64,000 nt of DNA from Actinacidiphila glaucinigra (GTDB lineage Bacteria > Actinomycetota > Actinomycetes > Streptomycetales > Streptomycetaceae), in NCBI RefSeq assembly GCF_900188405.1, contig NZ_FZOF01000029.1:1-64000 (forward strand). The letters run 5' to 3'. This document shows, one piece after another, positions 42,719 to 51,007 of the stretch (position 1 is the first letter of the stretch; every line of letters starts with the position of its first letter). The translations under genes and the position numbers were made by a program. The notes beneath the pieces are model-generated. The model was not told where the DNA came from. It was given only the letters and a program-made list of their open reading frames with translations, and did not search any database.

Positions 42719-43360
42719 GGACAGGCGCGCGAGGACGGTGCGGCACATCAGCTGCAGTTCCTCGTCGTGCCTGACGTCGCGGAACCGGCCGCTGCGGCGG
42801 GTGCGGGTCAGCTCCTCACGGACGTGGGGCAGGACCTCACCCGCGGCCGGGCCCATCCGGTCGAAGCAGGCCAGTGCGAGGTTGAGGTCGCGTCGTTCTC
42901 CTCCCAGGCGGCGAGGAGGGTCCGCACGACCACGGGTGCCTCGGCCGGGCCGCCGATGCCCCACAAGGCGCTCGCGGCATGGGCGCGGGTCCACTCGCAG
43001 TCGGCGGTCAGCATGCTCCGCAGGCGCGGCAGCGCGCGGGCGGCCGGCGGTCTGATCAGGGCGAGCACATCGGCCCCCTCGCGCTGCCGGTGAGTGTCGA
43101 GGAGGTCGTCCGGCAGGGGCACCACTTCGGCCGGATCGCCTTCCGCCGCCCACAGCGCGGCCGCGGCCGCCGCCCGGACGGCGGGGTCGTCGGCCCGCGC
43201 CGGCCCCCGCACCGCCTCCAGGGCGGGCGCGGCCGCGGCCCCGAAGGCGGCCAGTGCCTCGAGGGCGGAGGCACTGCTGCGCCACTGCCCGTCGCGCGCC
43301 GTGGCGGCACTCTGCCGCGGGGCACTGACACGGGCTCGGGACCGGAATCCCGTACGTCAT
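42716..43360 (-). pseudogene. HEAT-repeat protein remnant with a frameshift
   Basis: The minus strand encodes the C-terminal part of a HEAT-repeat protein in two frames. From about 43360 to 42895 one frame reads SASALEALAAFGAAAA, PAVRAAAAAALWAAEGD, ALPRLRSMLTADCEW, HAASALWGIGG. A one-base deletion near 42890 then moves the reading into another frame: RRDLNLALACFDRMG, PHVREELTRTRRSGRF and a tail RHDEELQLMCRTVLARL. That tail resembles the end of the intact paralogue at 48730-50967 (RNDEEFRAAARTVLAGL). There is no plausible start, so the 5' part is also lost. A sequencing error could explain the frameshift but not the missing start. Confidence 0.7.
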
Positions 43361-43450
43361 TTTGTCGATATATGATCCGCGCGGCCCCTCCCCGGGGGCC
43401 CTGCTCCGGCCCGCGGGCGACGTGCACCTAAGAAGAGAGCCAGGCTTCAC

Positions 43451-44296
43451 ATGAACGCAGTGGTCCCCCCGGCGGTCGCGGAGCGGTCCGAGGCCGAGGC
43501 GCTGTACCGGTTCGAGACGGAGGTGCCCGACTCCGTCCGGACGGCGCTCGCGATGAACTCCGCGCGGATCGGCGGCGGCGTCGTGCTGTCGATGCGCAAC
43601 GACCCCACCCATTACTGGAGCAAGGCCCTGGGGTTCGGGGTCAGCACCCCGGTCACGGCCGAGGTGATCGGTGCGGTCTGCGACTTCTACCGTTCGGAGG
43701 GGACCACGCAGGCCGTCCTCCAGGTCGCGCCCGCCTTCCTCCCGGAGGACTGGGACGACATCTGCGCCCGCGAGGGCATCTCGGCGGGCTCGTCCTGGGT
43801 GAAGCTCGTCTGCCCCGTCGAGGAGGCCGTGGCCCGCACGCAGGCGCTGGAGGCCCCCGCCGGGATCCGGGTCGCCCCGCTGGAGGCGGACCGGGCCCAG
43901 GAGTGGGGGGCGGTCGCGACCCGCGCGTTCGGCATGCCCGAGGAGCACTACGCCCAGATGACCGCCGCCTCGGCGGGACGGCCCGGGTGGCATCCGTTCG
44001 CGGCCCTGCTGGACGGGGAGATCGTCGGCACGGGCACGATGCACGCCGGTGATGACGCGGCCCAGTTCTTCGCCGGCGCGATGCTGCCGCACGCCCGCAA
44101 GCGCGGCGGCCAGACCGCCCTGCTGGCCGCCCGGGCCCTGAGGGCGCGGGACCTCGGCTGCCGTGTGCTGGTCGCCGAGACCGGCGCCGAGGCACCCGGC
44201 ACCCACAACTCCTCGCTGCACAACATGCTCCGGCTCGGCTTCCAGGTGGCGTACGAGCGCCGCAACTGGGTCTGGCGGTCCTCGCCCGTGGCGTGA
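43451..44296 (+). CDS. GNAT family N-acetyltransferase
   Basis: A 281-residue protein whose C-terminal half is a GNAT acetyl-CoA-dependent acyltransferase domain (ALLDGEIVGTGTMHAGDDAAQFFAG, then ARKRGGQTALLAARALRARD as the acetyl-CoA loop, and NMLRLGFQVAYERRNWVW). The N-terminal 130 residues form a less conserved second half, as in tandem GNAT proteins. The substrate is unknown. The upstream sequence is A/T-rich (TTGTCGATATATGAT) and probably holds the promoter. It is divergent from the HEAT remnant and followed by an SDR gene. Confidence 0.88.
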   Translation: MNAVVPPAVAERSEAEALYRFETEVPDSVRTALAMNSARIGGGVVLSMRNDPTHYWSKALGFGVSTPVTAEVIGAVCDFYRSEGTTQAVLQVAPAFLPEDWDDICAREGISAGSSWVKLVCPVEEAVARTQALEAPAGIRVAPLEADRAQEWGAVATRAFGMPEEHYAQMTAASAGRPGWHPFAALLDGEIVGTGTMHAGDDAAQFFAGAMLPHARKRGGQTALLAARALRARDLGCRVLVAETGAEAPGTHNSSLHNMLRLGFQVAYERRNWVWRSSPVA

Positions 44297-44427
44297 TGCG
44301 GCGCGGGCGGTCGCGACGCGCCGGCCGTCCGGCCGTCCATGGGGCGCAGCGGCCCTCCGGGGCCCGACCATGGGAGGACCGGGTCCGCACGACAGGACGG
44401 GTCCGGCCCCTGACCCGGAAGGTGCCC

Positions 44428-45237
44428 ATGGCCCAGGAACAGGCAGACCGCGCCCGCGCCGCGCTGATCACCGGCGCGTCCTCGGGGATCGGGCGCTGCT
44501 ACGCCGAGCAGCTGGCCCGGCGCGGCTACGCGCCGGTCCTCGTCGCCCGCCGCGCGGACCGGCTGGACGCGCTCGCCGAGTCCGTCCGCCGGGAGACCGG
44601 TCTCGAGGCGACCGTCCTCGCCGCCGACCTGGCCGACCCGGACGGCCTGGCCCGGGTGGAGCGGGCCGTGCTCGACCACGACAGCCTCGCCGTGGTCGTC
44701 AACGCGGCCGGGCTCGGGGCCCTCGGCCCGCTGCGCGAGGCGGCGCCCGCGGACCTGGACCACCTCGTCGCGGTGAACGTGCTCGCGCTGACAAGGCTGT
44801 CCCGGGCGGCTCTGCTCGCCTTCGACCGGCAGGGCTCGGGCACCTTGATCAACGTGTCGTCGATCGGCGCCTTCCACGCCCCGCCCGGCGGCACCGCGTA
44901 TGCCGCGAGCAAGGCCTACGGCCTGCACTTCTCCCGGGCCCTGCAACGCGAGGTCGAGGGCAGCGGCATCCGCGTGCAGGTCGTGCTGCCGGGCCCCGTG
45001 CGCACCGAGTTCTTCGAGGCCTCCGGCGTGGACTCCTCCTTGTTCCCGCAGGAGTCGTTCGTCGACGCCGGCGACCTCGTCCGTGCCGCGCTCGTCGGCC
45101 TGGACATGAGCGAGCTCGTCTGCGTCCCCACCCTCCCCGACACCACGGTGCTGGAGGACGAGGCCGCGCGGGGGCAGGCCCTGCGGAACGCCGCGGGCCT
45201 GCGCGGCGTCATCAGCGACCGCTACGCCCGGCCGTGA
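44428..45237 (+). CDS. Short-chain dehydrogenase/reductase
   Basis: A 269-residue NAD(P)-dependent oxidoreductase of the classical SDR group. The cofactor motif TGASSGIG lies at about 14-21, VVNAAGLGALG carries the NAG-like motif, the catalytic Ser is in LINVSSIG, and Tyr and Lys are in AYAASKAYG. The ATG at 44428 has GGAAGG about 6 nt upstream. The spacing of 131 nt from the GNAT gene suggests a separate or internal promoter. The substrate is not evident. Confidence 0.92.
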   Translation: MAQEQADRARAALITGASSGIGRCYAEQLARRGYAPVLVARRADRLDALAESVRRETGLEATVLAADLADPDGLARVERAVLDHDSLAVVVNAAGLGALGPLREAAPADLDHLVAVNVLALTRLSRAALLAFDRQGSGTLINVSSIGAFHAPPGGTAYAASKAYGLHFSRALQREVEGSGIRVQVVLPGPVRTEFFEASGVDSSLFPQESFVDAGDLVRAALVGLDMSELVCVPTLPDTTVLEDEAARGQALRNAAGLRGVISDRYARP

Positions 45238-45264
45238 CCGGACCCCGGCGGGCCCCCGGCGGCC

Positions 45265-45741
45265 TCAGGAGGGGCCGGAGGCGGCGTCCAGCCGGACGCG
45301 CAGCGCCTGGGCGATCTCTCCGGCGGCGGCCAGCTGCTCCGGTGTGAGGGTGTCGACGAACATCTCCCGGACGGCGCCGAGGTGCGGCAGCGTGGCCCGC
45401 CGGAAGGCCTGGGCGCCGTCGTCGGTGAGGACCGCCTCGGCGCCCCGGTTGTCGGTGGCGCACTCCACGCGCCGGATCAGCCCGCGCCGTTCCATGCGGC
45501 CCAGGTGGTGCGACAGGCGGCTGCGTTCCCAGCCGATCGCCGCCGCGAGCTCGGAGGATCGCAGGCGGTGGCCCTCGGCCTCGTGCAGCGCGAGCAGGAC
45601 CGCGTAGTCCCCCGGGGACAGCGCGGAGTCGCTCTGCAGGCGCGACGCGAGATGGGAGCGGAGCCGCTCCGTGGTCTCGATGAAGTCGCGCCAGATCCGG
45701 AGTTCTTCGGTGGTGGGCAGCGGCCCGTGTCTGCGTCCCAT
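45265..45741 (-). CDS. MarR family transcriptional regulator of the LLM oxidoreductase operon
   Basis: A 158-residue winged-helix regulator (SPGDYAVLLALHEAEGHRLRSSEL read in pieces; IGWERSRLSHHLGRMERRGLI as recognition helix; CATDNRGAEAVLT as wing). The ATG at 45741 has AGAGGGG at good spacing. Its promoter contains two identical TTGACACGTCAA palindromes shared with the divergent oxidoreductase operon, so it most probably represses both itself and that operon until an inducer binds. Confidence 0.93.
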   Translation of the reverse strand: MGRRHGPLPTTEELRIWRDFIETTERLRSHLASRLQSDSALSPGDYAVLLALHEAEGHRLRSSELAAAIGWERSRLSHHLGRMERRGLIRRVECATDNRGAEAVLTDDGAQAFRRATLPHLGAVREMFVDTLTPEQLAAAGEIAQALRVRLDAASGPS

Positions 45742-45755
45742 GAGCACCCCTCTGT

Positions 45756-45795
45756 TTGACACGTCAATCATATCGATGCATGCTTGACACGTCAA
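45756..45795. promoter_or_regulatory. Two identical TTGACACGTCAA operators
   Basis: The perfect 12-bp palindrome TTGACACGTCAA occurs at 45756-45767 and 45784-45795, each followed by TCA, 28 bp apart. It lies between the divergent marR gene and the LLM operon and is the obvious MarR binding region. Confidence 0.85.
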
Positions 45796-45845
45796 TCACT
45801 TGGCCACCGGGCGCGGAGCCGTTCCGGAGGCGACAGGAGGGGACC

Positions 45846-46895
45846 ATGACGCCCACTGCCTTCGAGTTGGGTCTGAACTCGTTCGGAGAGATCGCGACGG
45901 ACGACGGCCGCGTGCTGAGCGACGCCGAGACCGTCCGGCTGCTCGTCGAGGAGGCCGCCCTCGCCGACGCCGCGGGGCTCGACGTCATCAGCGTCGGCGA
46001 GCACTACCGGCCCGGACACATGGACACCGCCACCCCCGTCCTGCTCTCCGCGATGGCCACCGCCACCGAGCGCATCAAGCTCGGCACCTCGGTCACCGTG
46101 CTCAGCACCAACGACCCCGTGCGGCTCTACCACGCGTTCTCCACCCTGGACGCGGTGTCGGACGGCCGCGCCCAACTCGTCCTCGGACGGGCCTCGGTCA
46201 CCGAGTCGTTCGCCCTGTTCGGCCATGACGTCTCCGACTACGACCGGCTCTTCGACGAGAAGCTCGACCTCTTCATGCGCCTTCAGCGGGAGGAGGAGGT
46301 CACCTGGTCCGGCACCGTACGGACCCCGCTGGCCGGCCAGCTGCTGCGGCCGCGCATGCGCGAGGGCGGCATCCCCACCTGGATCGGCGTCGGCGGCAGC
46401 CCCAACTCCACCCTGCGCGCCGCCCGCTACGGCCTGCCGCTGATGCTGGCCATCATCGGCGGCCGCCCCCAGCGTTTCGCCGGCCACGTGGACCTCTTCC
46501 GGCGCGGCCTCCAGCAGGCCGGGCACCCCGCCCAGCCCATCGGCCAGCACTCCCTGGGCCTCGTCGCGGACACCGACGAAGAGGCGGTCGAGACCTGGTG
46601 GCGGTACTGGGAGCCGGTCATGACCGCGCTCTCCGAGGAGCGCGGCTTCTACCGGCCCACGTACGAGCGCTACCTGGCGGAGGTCGCCGACGGCGCGCTC
46701 TTCGTCGGCTCCCCCGTGACCGTGGCGCGCAAGATCGCCCGGGTCGCCCGCGACCTCCACCTGAACCGCTTCGACCTCAAGTACGACATCATGCACCTGC
46801 CCCGCCAGGCCCGCGCCCGCACGATCGAACTGCTGGGCCGGGAAGTGGCGCCGATGGTGCGCGAACTGCTCACGAAGGAACCCGCTGATGTCTGA
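45846..46895 (+). CDS. LLM class flavin-dependent oxidoreductase (first of pair)
   Basis: A 349-residue luciferase-like TIM-barrel enzyme that uses FMN or F420. Family features include VISVGEHYRPGHMD, TERIKLGTSVTVLSTNDPVRLY, LVLGRASVTESFALFG and GVGGSPNSTLRAARYGLPLMLAIIG (quoted in part). The ATG at 45846 has AGGAGGGG upstream. It overlaps the second LLM gene by 8 bp, and the two are about half identical, so they may form a hetero-oligomer as in bacterial luciferase. MarR-controlled, with a reductase gene downstream. The substrate is unknown. Confidence 0.93.
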   Translation: MTPTAFELGLNSFGEIATDDGRVLSDAETVRLLVEEAALADAAGLDVISVGEHYRPGHMDTATPVLLSAMATATERIKLGTSVTVLSTNDPVRLYHAFSTLDAVSDGRAQLVLGRASVTESFALFGHDVSDYDRLFDEKLDLFMRLQREEEVTWSGTVRTPLAGQLLRPRMREGGIPTWIGVGGSPNSTLRAARYGLPLMLAIIGGRPQRFAGHVDLFRRGLQQAGHPAQPIGQHSLGLVADTDEEAVETWWRYWEPVMTALSEERGFYRPTYERYLAEVADGALFVGSPVTVARKIARVARDLHLNRFDLKYDIMHLPRQARARTIELLGREVAPMVRELLTKEPADV

Positions 46896-47919
46896 CCTCG
46901 TCTTCGGCCTCGACACGTTCGGCGACGTGCCGGTGGACGACACCGGTGCCCCCGTCTCCCACGCGGCCTCCATCCGGCAGGTCCTCGACGAGGCCGTCAT
47001 GGCTGACCAGATCGGTGTCGACGCCATCGCGCTCGGTGAGCACCACCGCCCCGAGTACTCGGTGTCGACCCCGGAGACCGTCCTCGCCGGAATCGCCACG
47101 CGCACCGAGCGGATCAAGCTCGGCTCCGGCGTGACCGTCCTCAGCTCCGACGACCCGGTCCGCGTCTTCCAGCGCTTCGCGACCGTCGACGCCCTCTCGC
47201 AGGGCCGGGCCGAGGTGATCCTGGGCCGCGGGTCCTTCACCGAGTCCTTCCCGCTGTTCGGGTACGACCTCAGCGACTACGACGTGCTCTTCGAGGAGAA
47301 GATCGAGCTCTTCGCGAAGCTCCTCGACGAGAAGCCGGTGACCTGGAGCGGCACCACACGTGCGCCGCTGAAGGACGCCGACGTCTTCCCGAAGACCGAG
47401 TCCGGGCGGCTGCAGACCTGGGTCGGCGTGGGCGGCTCGCCCCAGTCGGTCGTCCGCACCGCGCGCTACGGATTCCCGCTGATGCTCGCCATCATCGGCG
47501 GCGCCCCCACGCGCTTCGCGCCCTACATCGACCTCTACCGCCGCGCTGCGGAGCAGTTCGGCACGACGGCCCACCCGGTGGGGATGCACTCCCCCGGCTT
47601 CCTCGCGGACACCGATGAGGAGGCCAGGGAGGGGTTCTGGCCCGGCTACAAGGTGATGCGCGACCGCATCGGCAAACTGCGCGGCTGGCCGCCGGTACGC
47701 CGCGAGGAGTTCGACGCCGAGATCGAGCACGGCTCGCTCTACGTCGGGTCCCCCGAGACGGTCGCCCGCAAGATCGCCGCGGCGGTCGGCGATCTCGGGG
47801 TCGGCCGGTTCGACCTCATCTACACCGTGGGCCCCCAGCCGGTCGGCGCCCGCATGCGTGCCGTCGAGCTGTACGGCACGAAGGTGATCCCCATGGTCCG
47901 CGACATCCTCGCGGGCTGA
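46888..47919 (+). CDS. LLM class flavin-dependent oxidoreductase (second of pair)
   Basis: A 343-residue paralogue of the preceding enzyme (IALGEHHRPEYSVSTPE, LGRGSFTESFPLFGYDLSDY, GVGGSPQSVVRTARYG). It starts inside the end of the first gene, so translation is coupled and stoichiometry is probably equal. The family uses reduced FMN or F420 to oxidise or reduce small organic molecules. The next gene resembles F420-NADP reductases, favouring F420 as cofactor. Confidence 0.93.
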   Translation: MSDLVFGLDTFGDVPVDDTGAPVSHAASIRQVLDEAVMADQIGVDAIALGEHHRPEYSVSTPETVLAGIATRTERIKLGSGVTVLSSDDPVRVFQRFATVDALSQGRAEVILGRGSFTESFPLFGYDLSDYDVLFEEKIELFAKLLDEKPVTWSGTTRAPLKDADVFPKTESGRLQTWVGVGGSPQSVVRTARYGFPLMLAIIGGAPTRFAPYIDLYRRAAEQFGTTAHPVGMHSPGFLADTDEEAREGFWPGYKVMRDRIGKLRGWPPVRREEFDAEIEHGSLYVGSPETVARKIAAAVGDLGVGRFDLIYTVGPQPVGARMRAVELYGTKVIPMVRDILAG

Positions 47920-47954
47920 CGCCGAAGCTGACGCAGGAACGGAACGGAGACGAC

Positions 47955-48641
47955 ATGGACACCGAGGGCGTGCGCACGATCGGCATCCTGGGCGCGGGCA
48001 AGGTCGGGACGGTACTGGCCCGGCTGGCCCTGGCCGCGGGCCACCGCGTGCTGATCGCGGGCTCGGGCGACCCCGCGGCCATCGCGCTCACGGTGGAGGT
48101 CCTCACCCCGGGCGCGGTCGCGGTCACCGCCGCCGAGGCCGCCGCCGGGGCCGACCTCGCGGTCCTCGCCCTCCCCCTGGGCAAGTACCGCACCGTCCCG
48201 GCCGAGGCGCTGCGCGGCAAGCTCGTGATCGACGCGATGAACTACTGGTGGGAGGTCGACGGCATACGCGACGACCTCACCGACCCGCGGACGTCGTCGA
48301 GCGAGACCGTGCAGGCCTTCCTGCCGGGGTCGCGTGTGGTGAAGGCCTTCAACCACATGGGCTACCACGACCTGGAGGACGGGGCCCGGCCCGCCGGGAC
48401 GCCCGGCCGCAAGGCGATCGCCATCGCCGGCGACGACCCCGGCGACCTCGCCGAGGTGGCCCGCCTCGTCGACGCGCTCGGCTTTGATCCCGTCGTCGCC
48501 GGCCCGCTCGCCGAGGGGGCCCGCATGGAGCCGGGCACCGAACCGTTCGGTGCCAACGTCGACGGCGCGGAACTGCGCGCCATGCTCGACCGGTTCCCGG
48601 AGACCGACCGCGGACGGACGGTCGCCGAGGCCCGGGCGTAG
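47955..48641 (+). CDS. F420H2:NADP oxidoreductase-like NADP-binding protein
   Basis: A 228-residue Rossmann protein of the NADPH-dependent F420 reductase (NADP_Rossmann/ProC-like) family. The dinucleotide loop GILGAGKVGTVLARLALAAG begins at about residue 10, and VVKAFNHMGYHDLEDGARPAG is typical of the family. It could supply reduced F420 to the two LLM enzymes. It starts 35 nt after them and the operon ends at the strong hairpin that follows. Confidence 0.88.
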   Translation: MDTEGVRTIGILGAGKVGTVLARLALAAGHRVLIAGSGDPAAIALTVEVLTPGAVAVTAAEAAAGADLAVLALPLGKYRTVPAEALRGKLVIDAMNYWWEVDGIRDDLTDPRTSSSETVQAFLPGSRVVKAFNHMGYHDLEDGARPAGTPGRKAIAIAGDDPGDLAEVARLVDALGFDPVVAGPLAEGARMEPGTEPFGANVDGAELRAMLDRFPETDRGRTVAEARA

Positions 48642-48657
48642 GCGCCCGAGTACGGGT

Positions 48658-48695
48658 GGGCCCGGGCGGGAGGCCGTCGCCTCCCGCCCGGGCCC
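48658..48695 (+). terminator. Strong hairpin terminator of the LLM operon
   Basis: Perfect 17-nt arms (48658-48674 and 48679-48695) around a 4-nt loop, 17 nt past the reductase stop codon. Confidence 0.85.
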
Positions 48696-48729
48696 GGCGT
48701 TGTCGGACCCCCGTGACACGATCTTCGGC

Positions 48730-50967
48730 ATGGATCTCGACACCGTGTTCGCCGGTCTCGACCGGATCGCCTGGCCGGAGCTGCATCACGCCTACGGACC
48801 CGCCGATGACGTCCCCGACCTGCTGCGGGCGTTGGCCGCCACGGACGAGGAGTCCGCGGAGGAGGCCGAGCAGGAACTGTGGAGCAGCATCGTCCACCAG
48901 GGCACGGTGTACCGGGCGACGGTGCCGGCCGTACCCTTCCTGGCGCGCCTCGCGGCGGCGGGTGTGCGCAGCGCGGAACTGCTCGGCATGCTGGGAGCCA
49001 TAGCGGAGAGCACGGACGAGCACGATCCGGAACGGCCGGGCGCAGCGCGTGCGGCGGTCGTCGCACAACTCCCGGTGATCCTGGCCATGTTGTCGGACGC
49101 CGAGCCCGAGGTGCGGCAGTGCGCGGCCTGGGCGGTCGCCCAGTGCGGGCCCGGGGCCGGAGCGGACGCGCGGGCGGCGTTGCGGTCCCGCTGGACGACG
49201 GAGACCGATCCGACGGTGCGGGCGGACCTGCTGACCGCGTATGCCGTCGTCGACCCGGGCGCGGCGCAGGAGCTGTGTGCGACCGCGAAGGGGACGACGG
49301 AGCCCCCGCAGGTGCGGGTGGCGGCTCTGCTGGCGATCGTCGACACCGGTCAGCCGTGGGGTGACGACTCGGCCGCCGTCGTGGCGGCATTGTCGCCGCT
49401 GGAGCCGCACACGGCGGGCGGCCAGTGGGAACGCGAGGCGCTGGAGTCCTTGGTCACCGGACTCCACGAGCGTGGGGACGTCGACGCCGCGATCGACGCC
49501 GCGATCGACGTCGCCGTCTCGGCGCTCGACCGCGCGGTCGAAGCCGTAGGCGCCGGTGCGGACCCCAAGGAGTCCGCCCAAGAGGCGACGTGGGCGGCCG
49601 GGTGCCTCGCGCTGCGCTCCAAGACCGCCCCGGCACGGCTGCTGCCCGCGATGCTGCCGCTGCTCGACCACCCGGACACCGCGGGCGACGTCATCGACGC
49701 GATACGCGACTGGGCCGTACCCGCGCCGCAGGCGGTACCTCCGCTGGTCCGCCTGGCCGAGGGGGCGGGAGAGCACGCCGACCGCGCTCTCGCTGCCCTG
49801 GTGAGGGTGGGCGCGCCCGAGGCGGCGGGCCTCCTCGCCCGGCACTTCGAGGACCGGCCGCGCGCCCTGGCAGCGGCGTTCGATCGCACCATGCAGAGGC
49901 CTCCGGTTCCGCTGCCGTGCGCCCCGGAGCTGCTCGACGCCGTCCGGGCCCGGCTCGCGGCCCTGACCGCCGGCGCCACGACGGCCGGTCCGCGGCAGTC
50001 ACTGGTGGCGGGCGGCCTCGCCGCCGCCAACGAGCCGGTCCACCTCTCGGGTGTCCTGGCGGGTTGGGGGCCGCGGGCTCGCGCCGCGCTGCCCGAACTG
50101 GTCGACGCCCTCCCACATCACCCGTTCGCGGTCAGCCGGGCGCTCGCCGCCATCGCCGACGCCGGGCGCGACCCGGACGTGGTCGCCGCGCTGCGGGCCC
50201 GCGCCGGAACCGGGTCGGTACCGGACCGGCAGGCGGCCGCGGCCGCGCTCCACGCGCTCACAGGCGACGCGACCGTGGTGCTCTCCGTCCTGGGGCCCGC
50301 CCTCGACGAGCCGAACGGTCCGCGCGACAACTGTCTCCGTGCCGTCGCGCCACTCGGCGAACAGGCACGTCCACTGCTGCCCCGTCTCCGGGCGCTGCTG
50401 GCCGAACCGGTGGAGAACCGGTCCACCGTCCCCGCTGTCGAGGCGGCGCTGACGGCGGCCACCGCGACCTGGGAACTGACAGGGGATCAGGAGACTGTGC
50501 TGCCCGTAGTCCTGGAGGGACTGGGCTGGGCCGAGCGGCCCTGGGGCGACCGGGTCGCCGAGCGGGCGGCCGAGGTCGCCGCCCTCGTCGGACCCGCCGC
50601 GCGACCGGCCGAGCCGCGGTTGCTGGCGATGCTCGACCGCCCGGACACGGCCGCGGCCGCCGCGCGTGCGCTGGCGGCCCTGCACCCCGGCAGCGACCGC
50701 CCGGCCGGCGTCCCGCTCACGGAACTCGTCGACCGTGTCCTCCCCTCGCTCGAGCCCGGCGCGTATCTCAACTCCGCGCTCGCCGCGCTGAAGACCCTCG
50801 CCGCCCTCGGCCCCACCGCGTTCACCCCCGCCCAGCTCGACCGGATACGCGGACTCGCCGAGGGGGAGCGCCGCATCGTAGGCTCCGGCATCCAGATCGA
50901 CATCATCCGCAACGACGAGGAGTTCCGCGCCGCCGCCCGTACCGTCCTGGCCGGCCTGACGCGCTGA
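48730..50967 (+). CDS. HEAT-repeat protein
   Basis: A 745-residue protein made almost entirely of alpha-helical HEAT-like repeats from about residue 55 to the end (AVVAQLPVILAMLSDAEPEV, RQCAAWAVAQCGPGAGADAR, RQAAAAALHALTGDATVVLS are three of them). Such solenoids bind other proteins; no enzyme domain is visible. The N-terminus (VFAGLDRIAWPELHHAYGPADDVPDLL, quoted in part) is typical of a Streptomyces family of unknown role. The ATG at 48730 lies just after the LLM operon hairpin and has a weak ribosome site. A decayed relative is at 42716-43360. Confidence 0.85.
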   Translation: MDLDTVFAGLDRIAWPELHHAYGPADDVPDLLRALAATDEESAEEAEQELWSSIVHQGTVYRATVPAVPFLARLAAAGVRSAELLGMLGAIAESTDEHDPERPGAARAAVVAQLPVILAMLSDAEPEVRQCAAWAVAQCGPGAGADARAALRSRWTTETDPTVRADLLTAYAVVDPGAAQELCATAKGTTEPPQVRVAALLAIVDTGQPWGDDSAAVVAALSPLEPHTAGGQWEREALESLVTGLHERGDVDAAIDAAIDVAVSALDRAVEAVGAGADPKESAQEATWAAGCLALRSKTAPARLLPAMLPLLDHPDTAGDVIDAIRDWAVPAPQAVPPLVRLAEGAGEHADRALAALVRVGAPEAAGLLARHFEDRPRALAAAFDRTMQRPPVPLPCAPELLDAVRARLAALTAGATTAGPRQSLVAGGLAAANEPVHLSGVLAGWGPRARAALPELVDALPHHPFAVSRALAAIADAGRDPDVVAALRARAGTGSVPDRQAAAAALHALTGDATVVLSVLGPALDEPNGPRDNCLRAVAPLGEQARPLLPRLRALLAEPVENRSTVPAVEAALTAATATWELTGDQETVLPVVLEGLGWAERPWGDRVAERAAEVAALVGPAARPAEPRLLAMLDRPDTAAAAARALAALHPGSDRPAGVPLTELVDRVLPSLEPGAYLNSALAALKTLAALGPTAFTPAQLDRIRGLAEGERRIVGSGIQIDIIRNDEEFRAAARTVLAGLTR

Positions 50968-51007
50968 CCGTCGCTCCCGCGACCGGCCACGGCCCGCACG
51001 GCGCGAC

